Source of the DNA: a virus
Strand: one strand, 5' to 3'
IMG/VR virus record: IMGVR_UViG_3300047356_000838
Location: 1 to 64,000 of that record
DNA: 64,000 nt
Shown here: positions 40,432-51,800 of the stretch, piece after piece
Layout of the letters: each line of letters opens with the position of its first letter
Numbering within the stretch: the first letter of the stretch is position 1
Notes under the pieces: model-generated
Databases searched by the model: none
The model's input: the letters and a program-made list of their open reading frames with translations, nothing else
What the model was told of the DNA's origin: nothing
Program-made: the position numbers and the translations under genes

Positions 40432-40460
40432 ATTATAACAGGCGCCCAAGCGCCTGTCAA
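40432..40460 (-). promoter_or_regulatory. Exact-consensus sigma70 promoter for the minus-strand cassette
   Basis: On the minus strand: TTGACA (40460-40455), exactly 17 bp, TATAAT (40437-40432). The predicted transcription start coincides with the ATG at 40424. It sits between the last tail gene and the metabolic cassette, so the cassette can be transcribed separately from the late genes. Confidence 0.8.
40438..40457. promoter_or_regulatory. Perfect palindrome in the promoter spacer (operator candidate)
   Basis: ACAGGCGC (40438-40445), four bases CCAA, GCGCCTGT (40450-40457): perfect 8-bp arms filling the spacer and touching the -35 box. A repressor bound here would block RNA polymerase. It is very GC-rich compared with its surroundings. 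As a terminator it is poor: no T-run follows on the minus strand, and on the plus strand the T-run begins about 14 bases later. Confidence 0.6.
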
Positions 40461-40483
40461 TAGTTAAAATGTTTTTTTATATT

Positions 40484-41608
40484 TTAGTGTTTTACACAAT
40501 CAACTGGTAGTTTGTTGTAGTCTACCATGTAGTAGCCTGCATCGTCTACTAGTAGCGCATCTTCGTACTGTGTGCCTAGCAAGTCTTGTGCCATAACACC
40601 TGACCATGTACCTTGGATACCGTTTGTGTAGTTCCACATGTATGTTTGTAGACCTTCCACAACATCCAACTTTTGAATATTTGTCTTAAGTCTAATATCA
40701 CTACTGTGTGAAACACTACCTGTTACAGTGATTGTACCACCATTGTCCGCAACATAAGTTACATCATGCTTTTCATAACCGTATGTCATTCTGTGTGTAC
40801 CTTCAACCTGATCCTGTACATTGTAGATTGACTTGTTATAACTTGTCTGATCAGCCGCCGCGTCAACCCAGTAACACCTTGCTTGAACACTAGCACCACT
40901 GTCTGCAGTTTGTAATTGCCACTGTACATAGTTTGCAGTATATGGACCTGTGTCCTCATACTGTAGGAACACTGTGAGATATGAACTTGTTAAGTCATGA
41001 TAGCCTGCTGTAGTAGTAAGGTTTGTACTTGCTGATCCTGAACCACCACTCTTGCCTGCTGTTTGTGCATACACATAGTAAGTACCTGCTTGTACAAGCA
41101 AGTTTGCCCATTGGTTACCTTTACTATCACTGCCATGTCCACTTTGTAGACCACTCATACTCAAACGTCCACCTGCGTTAAAGAAGTAACGTGCTTGGTT
41201 TGTACTGCCCCATGCCCACTTGTGAGTAAACGTTAGTGTACCTGTGAATGTTGTTGCACTATCTCTGTTTGTGTTTGCTACACTTTGACGAGCTGCAGGT
41301 GTAAGTCTGTTTGTATCAATAGTGCCGATGTTTGTTGCTAGTGCTGTGTATGCAGCAATTGTATCACCTGCACTTGGATTACTAATTGCAGTAATACTTG
41401 AGCCCTGATGAGATGCCATACTGTTCATTCTTGCTAGTAGTGTTGTCCACTGTGCCGCTGTAATTGTTGTGCCGGCACTGACAGCGGCTACTGTAGTACT
41501 TTCTCCGTAACCTCTGTCACCTGAGCCTGTACCCCAAAGTGCGTTTACACTAGTAGCAAAATCATTATAGTGATCATCGAGTATAGTATCGCCTGAAGTA
41601 TAAGCCAT
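40484..41608 (-). CDS. Tail-fibre/appendage protein with C-terminal intramolecular chaperone (peptidase S74-like)
   Basis: A 374-residue Ser/Thr/Gly-rich beta protein. The C-terminal 75 residues hold SDIRLKTNIQKLD and WSGVMAQDLLGTQ, the signature of the endosialidase chaperone (peptidase S74) that trimerises and releases phage fibres. The catalytic Ser of SDIRLK is present. The N-terminal part (ILDDHYNDFATSVNALWGTG) resembles adaptor segments of cyanophage appendages. Last gene of the tail module. Confidence 0.8.
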   Translation of the reverse strand: MAYTSGDTILDDHYNDFATSVNALWGTGSGDRGYGESTTVAAVSAGTTITAAQWTTLLARMNSMASHQGSSITAISNPSAGDTIAAYTALATNIGTIDTNRLTPAARQSVANTNRDSATTFTGTLTFTHKWAWGSTNQARYFFNAGGRLSMSGLQSGHGSDSKGNQWANLLVQAGTYYVYAQTAGKSGGSGSASTNLTTTAGYHDLTSSYLTVFLQYEDTGPYTANYVQWQLQTADSGASVQARCYWVDAAADQTSYNKSIYNVQDQVEGTHRMTYGYEKHDVTYVADNGGTITVTGSVSHSSDIRLKTNIQKLDVVEGLQTYMWNYTNGIQGTWSGVMAQDLLGTQYEDALLVDDAGYYMVDYNKLPVDCVKH

Positions 41609-41623
41609 TTAGTTTTTCTCCGA

Positions 41624-43078
41624 TTAGTTAATTGTTACAAAGGCTTCTACAGTGCCTTCTTCCATAGTTGTTTTTGTTTGGATTGCTCTGCCGATAACAT
41701 TGAAAGCATTAATTGATTCGTCATCTGATGCAGCTCTTGCCATGCCGTTTCCTGCACTAACAAGTCTATCACCTTTATTTACCAAGCCTAAAACACGCAC
41801 TGGAACACGACCTGCTACTGCCACTGGCGCACCGCCATCTTGTGCAGAATTCATTAAGTATGCAGGGCGTGTGCTTACCACACCAAACACACTGTCTGAA
41901 AGTTCTTCATTTACTGCAGTAATTTCTTCCACACCACCTAGTGCTACTACTGTACCTGGAGCGTAACTGTTATCAGGACGGAAGTTTTCCGCCAAGTCAG
42001 CATATTCTGCTGCAGTTGCAGTTCCGTTAAATGTTGTTGCAAACACTGTTGCAACTCTGTTGCCACTACTACCAAAGTTTACTGTGCCACTAACAAGAAT
42101 GTCTCCTGTCATTGTGCCGCCACTAAGTAATAGTCCGCCACTGCCTGAGACTGCACTGTCAACATATGCTTTAGTTGCAACACCTAGGTTATCACTAGGA
42201 GCACCTGCTACAAGAACACGGTTTGTTGCACCATCAATGGTCATTGCTGTTGAAACAACACCACCATCGTTAACTTTAATAAGAATGTCACCATCACTTG
42301 TGGCATTACTAATACTTACATCACTTCCACTTACACCAACTGTTAGGTCACTGTCAACACCAACAACTAGTCCTGTGTCGTTTAGTACACTAAGTACACC
42401 ACTTGTTGAATCACTAGCATCACTGCGCAAGTAACTTGCTGCTGCTACGCCACCAAGTGCGTCTGAATCTGTTGCTGTACCTACAAACTTGTTGCCTGTA
42501 ACTGCAGTACTAAGTTGAATACCTGGCTTTACTGTTGCAAATCCTGAGATAGCACTCTGCGGAGTGAATGTTGTATCTTTGGATACTGTAGCAACTAAAA
42601 CGTTGTTTGTATAAAGTTTAACAACAACATGATCTGTACTACCACTGTCTGTAACTGTTTCAACAATAGCACCTGATGTTCCTGTGCCACTTGTAAATGA
42701 TGGACCAATAGTTGTAAAGTTAGTTCCGTTATATACTTTTAACTGTCCGTTAGTGGTATCCCACCACAAATCACCGGTAACACTACCAGTTGGTGTACTT
42801 CCACTTGCTGTACTACTACTAACAGTTTTAAATGTTGTTCCTGTATAAACCTTAAGTAGGTTGTTTGTTTTGTCCCACCACATTTGACCTGCAACTGGGC
42901 TTGCTGGTGCACTAGTGTTACTAAAGTTTTCCAATAGTTTTACTAGGTTCTCGTTAAAGAATTCACCGTAACCAGCATAGTTCTTACCAATAAGCGTAAG
43001 ATCTGTGGTTGTATCAATGGTTCCATCTGCTACTGTTGCAAGAATAGTACCGTCGGTTTTGTTAACTGTATAAGCCAT
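41624..43078 (-). CDS. Tail-fibre-type structural protein, 484 aa
   Basis: The N-terminal region carries paired segments, GQMWWDKTNNLLKVYTG and GDLWWDTTNGQLKVYNG, typical of repeated beta modules in marine myovirus appendages. The C-terminal 130 residues (EYADLAENF, PAYLMNS, GRVPVRVLG) are a module shared with the 654-residue protein and resemble the peptidase G2-like self-processing domains of fibres. ATG 43078 is preceded by a late-type box. Confidence 0.75.
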   Translation of the reverse strand: MAYTVNKTDGTILATVADGTIDTTTDLTLIGKNYAGYGEFFNENLVKLLENFSNTSAPASPVAGQMWWDKTNNLLKVYTGTTFKTVSSSTASGSTPTGSVTGDLWWDTTNGQLKVYNGTNFTTIGPSFTSGTGTSGAIVETVTDSGSTDHVVVKLYTNNVLVATVSKDTTFTPQSAISGFATVKPGIQLSTAVTGNKFVGTATDSDALGGVAAASYLRSDASDSTSGVLSVLNDTGLVVGVDSDLTVGVSGSDVSISNATSDGDILIKVNDGGVVSTAMTIDGATNRVLVAGAPSDNLGVATKAYVDSAVSGSGGLLLSGGTMTGDILVSGTVNFGSSGNRVATVFATTFNGTATAAEYADLAENFRPDNSYAPGTVVALGGVEEITAVNEELSDSVFGVVSTRPAYLMNSAQDGGAPVAVAGRVPVRVLGLVNKGDRLVSAGNGMARAASDDESINAFNVIGRAIQTKTTMEEGTVEAFVTIN

Positions 43079-43109
43079 TTTTATTTGCTCCGCATGTATT
43101 CGTTAGTAT

Positions 43110-43117
43110 TATTTATC
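43110..43117 (-). promoter_or_regulatory. T4 late-type promoter box (GATAAATA)
   Basis: On the minus strand GATAAATA, one base from the T4 late consensus TATAAATA, 31 bp upstream of the start at 43078, in a 59-bp gap between tail genes. The same octamer occurs before the 654-residue fibre gene. A CTTAGTA/TACTAAG inverted repeat (43129-43152) lies just upstream. Confidence 0.55.
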
Positions 43118-43137
43118 CACTTTATAAACTTAGTATA

Positions 43138-43803
43138 TTATATGCTACTAAGATTAGTCAGTGTTTGAATTCTAACTGTGTAATCAATCTGTATAAGTCT
43201 GTTTAGACTTTTTTGTACCGGGTGAAAAACAACGTGTGTTAATAGTTTACCCGTGTTAACTGTGCCTGTCCAGCTACGCAGTCCAAGCTCATCAAATGTG
43301 TATGTGTCATTAAAGTTACTGGTGTTGTCAAATGCTGCTTGACTGTTTGGCTCGCCGTAGTCTAACAAACAACTTACAACAATATCTGTGTAAATTTGTC
43401 CTGCTGTGTGGTTTACACTAAGTTTATTTCTTGCTGTATCTGTGTTCAAACTACTGTTGTCATCTACAACTTTATAGTAGGTTTGATTATAAAGGTTAGC
43501 ATTAGCGCCGCTGCTGTTTGCTGGCAAGTATGTAATTACACCTGTTGGATCAACACTGGTGCCACCATTACCAAATGCCATTTCATGAACAAACCCTGTG
43601 GTCTTGTTTGCAACGCTAAGTGCAAGTGCTTCACTCATGTTCTCATAATGAATAGCGTTGCGCTTGTTCACATAATCTTCACCTGTCTCGGGATCAAAGA
43701 TACGAATATGACCTTCCATCATCACACCACTTACGTCTTTAATAGCACTTTCGGGCTGTTGTGGTTGTTCAATATCGTCTTTGTTCATGTCTTGTTCTTT
43801 CAT
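43138..43803 (-). CDS. Tail/appendage structural protein, 221 aa
   Basis: After an acidic, Gln-rich N-terminus comes MEGHIRIFDPETGEDYVNK and NAIHYENMS, a pattern I remember from structural proteins encoded among the tail genes of T4-like cyanophages. The rest is beta-rich, without Cys apart from VVSCLLDY. Starts at 43803 and 43788 are both possible. Probably a small fibre or baseplate attachment protein. Confidence 0.65.
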   Translation of the reverse strand: MKEQDMNKDDIEQPQQPESAIKDVSGVMMEGHIRIFDPETGEDYVNKRNAIHYENMSEALALSVANKTTGFVHEMAFGNGGTSVDPTGVITYLPANSSGANANLYNQTYYKVVDDNSSLNTDTARNKLSVNHTAGQIYTDIVVSCLLDYGEPNSQAAFDNTSNFNDTYTFDELGLRSWTGTVNTGKLLTHVVFHPVQKSLNRLIQIDYTVRIQTLTNLSSI

Positions 43804-43807
43804 AGTT

Positions 43808-45772
43808 TTATACCTTAAGTAAACATTCTACATTCTTTTGGGATAAATCGCTATTTGTTTCTAATGCGATTCCAACAATTGCGCCTGCACCGTTTGAACT
43901 TGCACAGCCATTGTGCGTTGCAAATACAGCCTCACCCTTATTTATGGACCCTACAACACGCACTGGTACACGACCTACTAGTGCAACTGCCTGTCCATCT
44001 GCAGCACTGTTCATCAAGTAAGCAGGAGCAGTTGAAATAACACCTGCTAGATATACTGTGTCAGGTCCTGCTTTTGTAATTTCTGCATCGCCACCCACTG
44101 TTACTACTGTGCCAGGTGGATATTGTACATCACTTGCATAAATCTCAGCCAAGTCAGCATACTGTGCGCTTGTTGCTACACCTTGGAATTCGGTTGCTGC
44201 TATATTACCAATTACTTGTACCTTGCCAGTGCCATTGGGATCTAAATTAATATCATCGTTTGATCTGCTTGTTGAAATATTGTTGTCAACAATAGTTAAC
44301 CCATCTGTAGTAAATGTATCAGCGTCTATAGTGCCACTGCTAGTTAGACTCGTAAGCGTACCTACGCTGGTAATATTTGTTTGTGCCGCTGTGCTTAGTG
44401 TACCTGCTACACTTGTTGCTTCTAGTGTATGCAACTGTAGTGTACTTGCACTGGCGCCACTGATGTCCATTGTAATGTTGCCAGTGTCTGCGGCTGTGTT
44501 TGTTGTTGTGCCTACTACAAACTTATCAGCACTTTCATCAAATATAAATGCAGCATTAGAACCTGTTGTTCCACGCTCCATAATAAAGCCCAAATCGTTT
44601 GTGTTTGCGCTTGCGCCTAATCCATTTTGTAGTCCAATAAGCGCATCGTCAACTGTTAATGTACTTGTGTTAAGTGTAGTAGTTGTACCATTAATTGTTA
44701 AGTTTCCTGTTACAACTAGATCGCCTCCTGCGCTAAGATCTCCAGTCACTGTTACATCATTGGGTAATCCAATGGTTACTGTGTTATCTGTTACTGCAGT
44801 GGTTACTTCTGTTGCGGTGCCTGCAAATACTAGTGTGTCTGTGCCAACTGTTACGTTATCTGTTGCGCTGCCGTCACCAATTGTTAGTGTTGTACTAAGA
44901 CTGCTTACACTACCATCTACATATGCTTTGGTTGCTGCATCACCATTGTTAGTTGGAGTTGCTAGGCCAGTAATCTTACTACTGCCCATTGCAATAGCGC
45001 CACTCATCGTGCCACCAGTAAGTGATAGTTTCAGTGCATCTGCTGTATCAACATATGTTTTAGTTGCAGCATCTTGTGCGCTTGTTGGATCTCCTAGTCC
45101 TGTAATTTTGGCTGTGCCCATTGCAATAGCACCACTCATTGTGCCGCCAGCAAGCGGAAGCATTGTATCAGCATATGCTTTAGTCGCTGCATGTTGTGCG
45201 CTTGTTGGATCTACAACATTAATGATCTTTTGTGTGTTTGCATCAACGTCACCTGCAGGCACCCAAGTAAGTGTGATATCGTTTGTGTTTTGCGTTGCTA
45301 CAATAGGAGCAGTACCGATAATCTTTCTAAACTGTAGATCACTACCGACTTTGCTACTGAATACACTGCTACCACTTGCACCTAAGTTGTTACCATTGTT
45401 TGCTTCACCGCCGCCTAGACCAGGAGGTGCTGCACTAATCCAACTGTCTCCGTCCCAGGTTAAAACGTGGTTTGTAGTTGGTGTGCCAGTGTAATCAACA
45501 TCGAGAACATCTCTTATACTAGCCGCTGCAATACGAGCATCTGCTCTTGCATTTGTGAAGTATAAGTTTGTGTTTTCAGTAATATTTGCAGTTGTAATAG
45601 TAACCCCGTTACTGACTGGACTTACACCGTTAACAGTTTTTACAGCAATCCCATCAAGAGTTGTATGGTTAGATGCATTGGTATTTACTCGACCATCTAG
45701 GTCTGTAAAGTTACCGTCCAACTGATCATGTGTGAGAGCAGTACTTCTACTATTTCTTAATATAATTGCCAT
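43808..45772 (-). CDS. Tail fibre protein with collar repeats, 654 aa
   Basis: The N-terminus (LTHDQLDGNFTDLDGRV) is a common fibre start. Residues about 190-290 contain three repeats of GGTMSGAIAMG, KITGL, DAATKTYVD, as in many tail fibres. A long beta-helical region follows (TANITENTNLYF, NGTTTTLNTSTLTVDD), and then the YADLAE-type C-terminal module shared with the 484-residue protein. It lies directly downstream of the 13.2-kb gene, with GGAG before ATG 45772. Confidence 0.85.
   Translation of the reverse strand: MAIILRNSRSTALTHDQLDGNFTDLDGRVNTNASNHTTLDGIAVKTVNGVSPVSNGVTITTANITENTNLYFTNARADARIAAASIRDVLDVDYTGTPTTNHVLTWDGDSWISAAPPGLGGGEANNGNNLGASGSSVFSSKVGSDLQFRKIIGTAPIVATQNTNDITLTWVPAGDVDANTQKIINVVDPTSAQHAATKAYADTMLPLAGGTMSGAIAMGTAKITGLGDPTSAQDAATKTYVDTADALKLSLTGGTMSGAIAMGSSKITGLATPTNNGDAATKAYVDGSVSSLSTTLTIGDGSATDNVTVGTDTLVFAGTATEVTTAVTDNTVTIGLPNDVTVTGDLSAGGDLVVTGNLTINGTTTTLNTSTLTVDDALIGLQNGLGASANTNDLGFIMERGTTGSNAAFIFDESADKFVVGTTTNTAADTGNITMDISGASASTLQLHTLEATSVAGTLSTAAQTNITSVGTLTSLTSSGTIDADTFTTDGLTIVDNNISTSRSNDDINLDPNGTGKVQVIGNIAATEFQGVATSAQYADLAEIYASDVQYPPGTVVTVGGDAEITKAGPDTVYLAGVISTAPAYLMNSAADGQAVALVGRVPVRVVGSINKGEAVFATHNGCASSNGAGAIVGIALETNSDLSQKNVECLLKV
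44905..45230 (-). repeat. Tandem repeats in the tail fibre gene
   Basis: Three imperfect copies of about 125-135 bp. On the plus strand each contains GCCCATTGCAATAGC followed by ACTCAT and TGCGCTTGTTGGATC or a close variant. They encode the GGTMSGAIAMG/KITGL/YVD repeat and could support recombination that changes fibre length. Confidence 0.75.
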
Positions 45773-45791
45773 TCTTTAAACTCCGCTAACA

Positions 45792-45799
45792 TATTTATC
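45792..45799 (-). promoter_or_regulatory. T4 late-type promoter box (GATAAATA)
   Basis: Minus-strand GATAAATA, 19 bp before ATG 45772 of the tail fibre gene, in the last bases of the 13.2-kb gene. Identical to the box before the gene at 43078. Confidence 0.5.
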
Positions 45800-45804
45800 T
45801 ACCA

Positions 45805-48800
45805 TCAAAACAGTCTCTCAACGTAGTCATCTTCAACATAGCCATCCACCATGTATTCTGCTGCATTAAGTTCTGCTCTGTAGTTAGGCACCTGTGCCTC
45901 ACACGCTTTTAAGAAGTTAGCATTTGTTGTGCTGCTTTGCTGCAATCCAAGTCCGTCTGCAGCAACGCCTGTTCCTAAATCATACCATGTTTTTGTATGT
46001 GTATCTGTTGCAGGCAAATATTGATCTTTGCTGCCATCTACTACTAAGAAGCCCGGGACAATACGATTCAGTATTGCTGTACCTTTTGTACCTCTGCGCA
46101 AATTAGTAATATAATTGTCTGTGTTATCTATTTCCCAATAAGTTACACGCTCCCCACCAATAAACACAACGCCTGGATATTCGCTGTCTGCGCTAACTTG
46201 TGGAAGAACGCTTGCATCATTAACATAAATCTTTGTGTCTGTTAACAGAACATCTGCTGCAATTTCTGTAGTAGCATCCTTGCACATTCTTAAATATTCA
46301 ACATTTCCATTCATGTCCTGGAAGATTCTAAATCCAGTGCTTGGTTTAATAGCATTTTCACTGATATGCGTTATTACAACGATGCTTGCTCCGCCAATAG
46401 TTGCTTGAATATTATTGCTCATTACAATACTTGCGCCGTTTGTAATATAATCACCTGGATGTAGCCTTATGCCATCTACTGTTACCCAGAAGTTGTTGAC
46501 GTTGGTTACGGTTCTATCTAGGTCATATGTTCCAACTGTGCCTGAAACTACACTACGATCAAATCCTGCACTATCAAATGCAACATCATCAAACTCATCA
46601 ATTACTGTGGTTGATCCTGTGCCTTGCCCTTTAAACACTTTTGTTTGGATGCGCAGTGGATCATGATTAGCAAATGTGTTAACACGCATTGTACTTGAAC
46701 TTGTGAAACTTACACTGCCGTCAATAGTAATTTCTGTGCCATCTGCACTAATTGTGTATTCTGCTTCACTGCGATTGTATACAATAACTTTGTCGCCATC
46801 TGCTGGTGCAGTAAGCATAGTAATAAATGCATCGCCTGCTGTGACTGTGTAATCAATATTACGAACAGCATTTAGTGTTGTCTCTGTGCTCTGTTGTATT
46901 ACTGCAACACCAATATCTCCTGGATTTACAATTGTTGTTTCGCCAGCAGTTGTTGAAATATTAAACTGAGTAGTTGAACCATCACCTGTGTGATACTTGC
47001 TGTTTACTGGACGTAATCTTACTCCATCAATTTCAACAATTGTATTTGCACTCAGTGGCTGTGCATAGTTTACTGTATTATCCAAACTGTAGGTTTGAGT
47101 GCCTGCTGTAAGTGTTGTTGTTTGCAGTTTGTACTTTGTTGGAGCATCTCTGCTTGTTGCTTGATTAAATGTAAACACATGAATTTGTGCATTTGCTGCT
47201 GGTGCTGTAGCAAATGTCATAGTAGTATTGCCCTCTGCGGCTTCAAATACTGGACTAGTTTCTACACCATCAACAAAAACAATACTTTGTTTTACATTAT
47301 CAGGATCATTTGCAAGAATGAATAATTTTTGTGTACCATCACCTTCAAAAGTGAACTCACCAATCATCTTTTCACCAGTTTGTCCATATGCATAAACATG
47401 TAATATGTCTGATGCGCCCAGTGGAGAGCTTATAGTAATAGTTTTTGTAGCAAAGTTTGTAGTGAAGTTATACTGACGTACACTGTTTTTGTATACAATT
47501 AGTGTATTATAATCATCTGCACTTTTGTCTGTTCTACCCCATTGAAATTCTGTTACTGCGCCAGTTGTATCAGTGAAGCTCACATAGCGAACTTCCATGG
47601 CATTGCCATCTTTTTCAAAGTCGTTACTTGCATGTGTGTACACTTCCATGTCAAGTGTGTCATACACTCTGCCTGGTACTAGTTCTTCAGGTGCATGGCT
47701 GCTATAAGTGTCAACAAATCCTGCGCCATCAATGTTAATATCCTCAGGGCGTGTGCCCAGTTCTAGATCTGTAAACAAACTAGTTACAGTAGTGTCAAGT
47801 CCTGCTAGAACTGCTAGACCATCACTGTCAATTTCAAAGTTATCAAACGCAACTACATCAAAGTTGCCACTGTCAAATCCTGGATCTTGGTCAAATCCTG
47901 CACCTGTTACGTTATTGCCCAAGTAACCTGTGCCTTTTTGCAATAGTTCTAGATCATCGCCAATCATACCTGCAGTTGGATAATAGTAAGCAGCAATTCT
48001 GTCCGCAGTGTTTGTAAAGTCTGCATCTAGTTTTACTGTTAGTACTGTGTTACCACTGGTGTTTTCCACACTAAAGGTTGATCCACTAGTAAAGCTCAGT
48101 GCTACATCATACACTTCCTGTGTTAGAGTGGCAGTATTTTGGTAAGCAACTACATCGCCTGCAGTGTAAGCAGTATTTGCTGTCCAGTCCTTAACGATAC
48201 TTGTGTATGTAGTACGATCAAACTTAATAGTAGTGTCAAAACTTCTTATTGTTGTGTTTACCAGTCTTGGACTTACTAGTATGCCTGTGCCGCTGCCTGT
48301 CACAGTAATAGTTGGTTCTTGTGTATACCCGCTGCCCTTGTTTGTCATTGTAATACTAATAATTGTATCACCGTTTGTTTTTGCAGTTGCCACTGCTTGC
48401 ACACCGCCTGCGAGTTGCGGTGCACTAATTGTAATTGTAGGATCTGTAATATACCCAGTACCAGCATTTACAATCTGTATGCTATCCAGTTTATAACCAT
48501 AGTTTTCACTCCAGGGCTTGTTAAGTCCTTGAGTTTGTAGTATCTCATCACCGCTAAATTCACCGCTTGGTTTACGGAAGTACCCCTGTGTTTCATCATA
48601 GTATGCATGCAGATCAAAATCAGTAGTATCACTGCCATAGAGATCCAACTTGTCATACTTGCTGACGTATTCGCGAATTTTTGTTTTGTAAGGCTTTACT
48701 TCGTTTATAAAGTCCTCAATAAAGTCTGTGTTGTCAAACTTAAATGTGTTGTACTGATCCAAACTACGAATCTTATGTGCAACTGTAATGAAACTTGTTT

Positions 48801-51800
48801 TGAACATCCAGTCTGGACTAAAGTTACTTTCATTTAGTGCGTATTCCATTAAACGGAAGAACAGTTCATTCATATTAATTTCATAGTCACCAATAAAGAC
48901 ATCGTTCTTTAATGCTTCAATGATTTGTCTAATTTCTTGTGCAGGCACTTTATCAAATGCAGCAAAGTCAAATCCATCATTGTCAAATCCTGTTGCTTCA
49001 AAGTTGCTATTGGTTGTTGCAAAACTATACAAACTTGCGTTAAACTGCAGTGTGCCACGCTCAATAATAACCTCATCCCAGCCTGTGTCAGTCTTAGCGA
49101 ACATACTAAAGTTGCCTTCGTCATTGCTGGTTACTTTAGCAATGTCTCCTGTAACCGCACTGGTAAGTGTAAGTAGGTCTGCTTCCAGAGTAACTTGATA
49201 AGCAGGCACTGTAGTTGCATCATAACCTGTTGCATAATAGGTTGCGTAATCCCAATAGTCTGATGTGTTGTAACCCTGAATATTTGATAACAGCCAACTC
49301 TTGTCCGCCTGCAATGTATAAATTGTCCAGTAATTACTTTGATTTTCATCTTCTAGAACTAGTACTTTATATCCTGTGCTAAGGATAGCAGTGTTAAGGA
49401 AATCTCTTTCCTGACTTGAATCAACACTGGTGTTATATTCGCCACTGTTGACTGTAGGAATATTTTCACTGCTTAATAGTTTTGTTAGATTACTGTTTCT
49501 AGCAAACGGTGCTTTTACAAGTACACTGTTTGTATACTGTGTTAGAACTTTAAGTGCTGCAGCACGGTTAACAAACATGCCCTGACGTGGCTGTGTAAGC
49601 ACACCGTACTTTTCAACTTCACTTAGGAATGGATCTGGTACACTGTTACCAACACTATCGCTGCCTGCTAGACTGTCAACAAGTTTTGTATACATTCTTG
49701 CTGGGATAGCCTGGTCAGTGTTGCCTCTGCCATATAGTTCATACTCACTGTGCAACACGCCTTCGTTTTTAACTACATCATAGTTAATGCTTAGTACTGT
49801 GTCTTTGTCTGCAAAATACTGCTTACAGTTAAACAGTGCAACTGCATTTGTGTCCAGGAATGCAATGTGTGGCAAACCTGCGCCTTTAGGATCTTGAATA
49901 AGACTACGCACACTGTCTGCACTAATATTTCTAAATGCTGCTTCTACAGGTACACTTAGTATATCTTTTACCCAGAAGTAATAACGAGGTTGTGTGCTAT
50001 CTGTTGTGCTATCATATACATTTGCTATGTTGAATTTTGTAGGGTCTTTTACAACGCCTTCTCCTGTGTATTGACTTGGTGGTGTTGAACTTTCAATCCA
50101 CTCATATACATCAATGCTTGATCCAGGAAATGCTTGCGCCCAGTAGTTTTGGCGGAAATCTAAATTGCCTTGTTCAGCATTTAAATAATGCACAGTGCTT
50201 GTATCCCACCATAGCCTGTTTTTGTATTTGTAGTTCCATAAATTGTTATACATTGCTGGATCTGCATGACTAACATAACTAAGCTCTGCTGCAGCAACAC
50301 CTGCTATCTTGCCTTTTGCTGGATCAATATAATCAAGGAACACACTAACTTCGCCTGCTTTTTTATTGTAAAGTGCAACACGGTTAATTTGACTTACGTC
50401 AACTCTTGTACCTTCACTGCGCAATGTGTTCCAACTACCTGCTCTTGTGTTGTTGTTAAATTCATATACGCTGCCGCTGTTAGCAAAGTTTGTTGTATCA
50501 TTAGGTGCACCAACAAATACTCTGTTGTCATTGTATGCAATTGCGCTACCAAATTTATCTAGTTCAAGAATATTTGTGCTCTTGAGTTGCTGTCCAAACA
50601 CCATCTTACTTGGATCTGCCAGATCTGGTGTATTAGGATTTAGTAGTTCAAAGACATACACTGCGCCACTTTGTGTGCGTCTATCTGTAAATGTTGTACC
50701 ACTTGCATCAAATACTGTTGTTGCACTTAGGTAGTCTTCACTGTTTGTGTTAGTTTCAATATCAAATCCTGTAGGAAGCAGCGTACTTGCTTTATCACTT
50801 GCAATTACAAGATTGCGTGTATCCGAATATGCACTTGCACTATTATGAACATGTTTGTCAAATGCTACTTTTTCACCAAAGTTTTCATTTTCAAATGCCT
50901 GTGGATGATTGATCTTTTGTGTAAGTTTAAACGGATCAACAATTGCACCAGACTGGAAACTAGTGCCTGTGCCTGGCATTACACTAAGTTTATTGTAAAG
51001 CTCTGTGTTAGTTGATGTAATAACAAGTTGATCATCACTGTTCTTACTTGCACTTACTCCTGGGATGTTTGCTGCAACAATATCTGCGGCTAGGTCTGCA
51101 GGATCAGTGCTACTAGAACTTACTGTAACTTCACGGTCATCAATGAACAGTGTGTGTCCTGAAGTGACACTGTAACTGCTACCTTCTTTACTGGTAACAC
51201 TAGCGTAGTTTTTGCCTGCGTCCTGCAGAATGAATACGCTGCCTGTGTTAGGATTTGTTTCATCTTCGCCAGGACTGCCAATAGCAATAATACTACCTTT
51301 AGTATCAATACCAACACTTATACCAAACTGCTCGTTACCGTTTGTCTCATCATCCAGGTCAACCTGGTCAATCTGTTGCATTTGTGTAAACGTGCCAGTG
51401 TATACCTCAATTACATCACCCGCTGCGGGTGCAAATTTAAAAGTAATAGTTTTACTTGAACGAGTATAAAATCCTTCAGTGGATCCGTCATTGTCCACTG
51501 GAACATCAGCATTATTTGTTTCAATTTGCAACTCACCGTTTACTTCAACGTAGATTTTTGTTTGCAATGTGTTAGTTGTTGTAAATGATTTTACCGTGCC
51601 ATCTGCAATGAACTTCTCAACATACTGTGCATAAAGATATGCTTCACCACTGTTTGCTTTTGCACTAATAGTTGCTGCTGGTGCACCAACAATAACTCTC
51701 TTACCTAGGTAATCACAGTCTATGCTATGTCCAAAGTCGCCGCTGCCTGCTGTGTAATTACCTATTTCTTTAAAGTAATCCATCTGTCTAACAACAATTT

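Noticed and set aside
40438-40457. Rho-independent terminator
   Set aside because: The hairpin is perfect, but no T-run follows it directly on either strand and it sits exactly between consensus -35 and -10 boxes, so promoter/operator is the better reading.
40425-40460. N-terminal extension of the first cassette gene starting at 40460
   Set aside because: The extra codons are the promoter itself, including the -35 and -10 boxes.
43129-43152. CTTAGTA/TACTAAG inverted repeat as a terminator between tail genes
   Set aside because: Seven AT-rich pairs with a 10-base loop and no T-run; too weak to call.
44223-45494. A 423-codon plus-strand open frame opposite the tail fibre gene
   Set aside because: Its product is a Val/Ser/Pro-rich mirror of the repetitive fibre codons and it has no ribosome-binding site or family resemblance; it is a shadow of the minus-strand gene.
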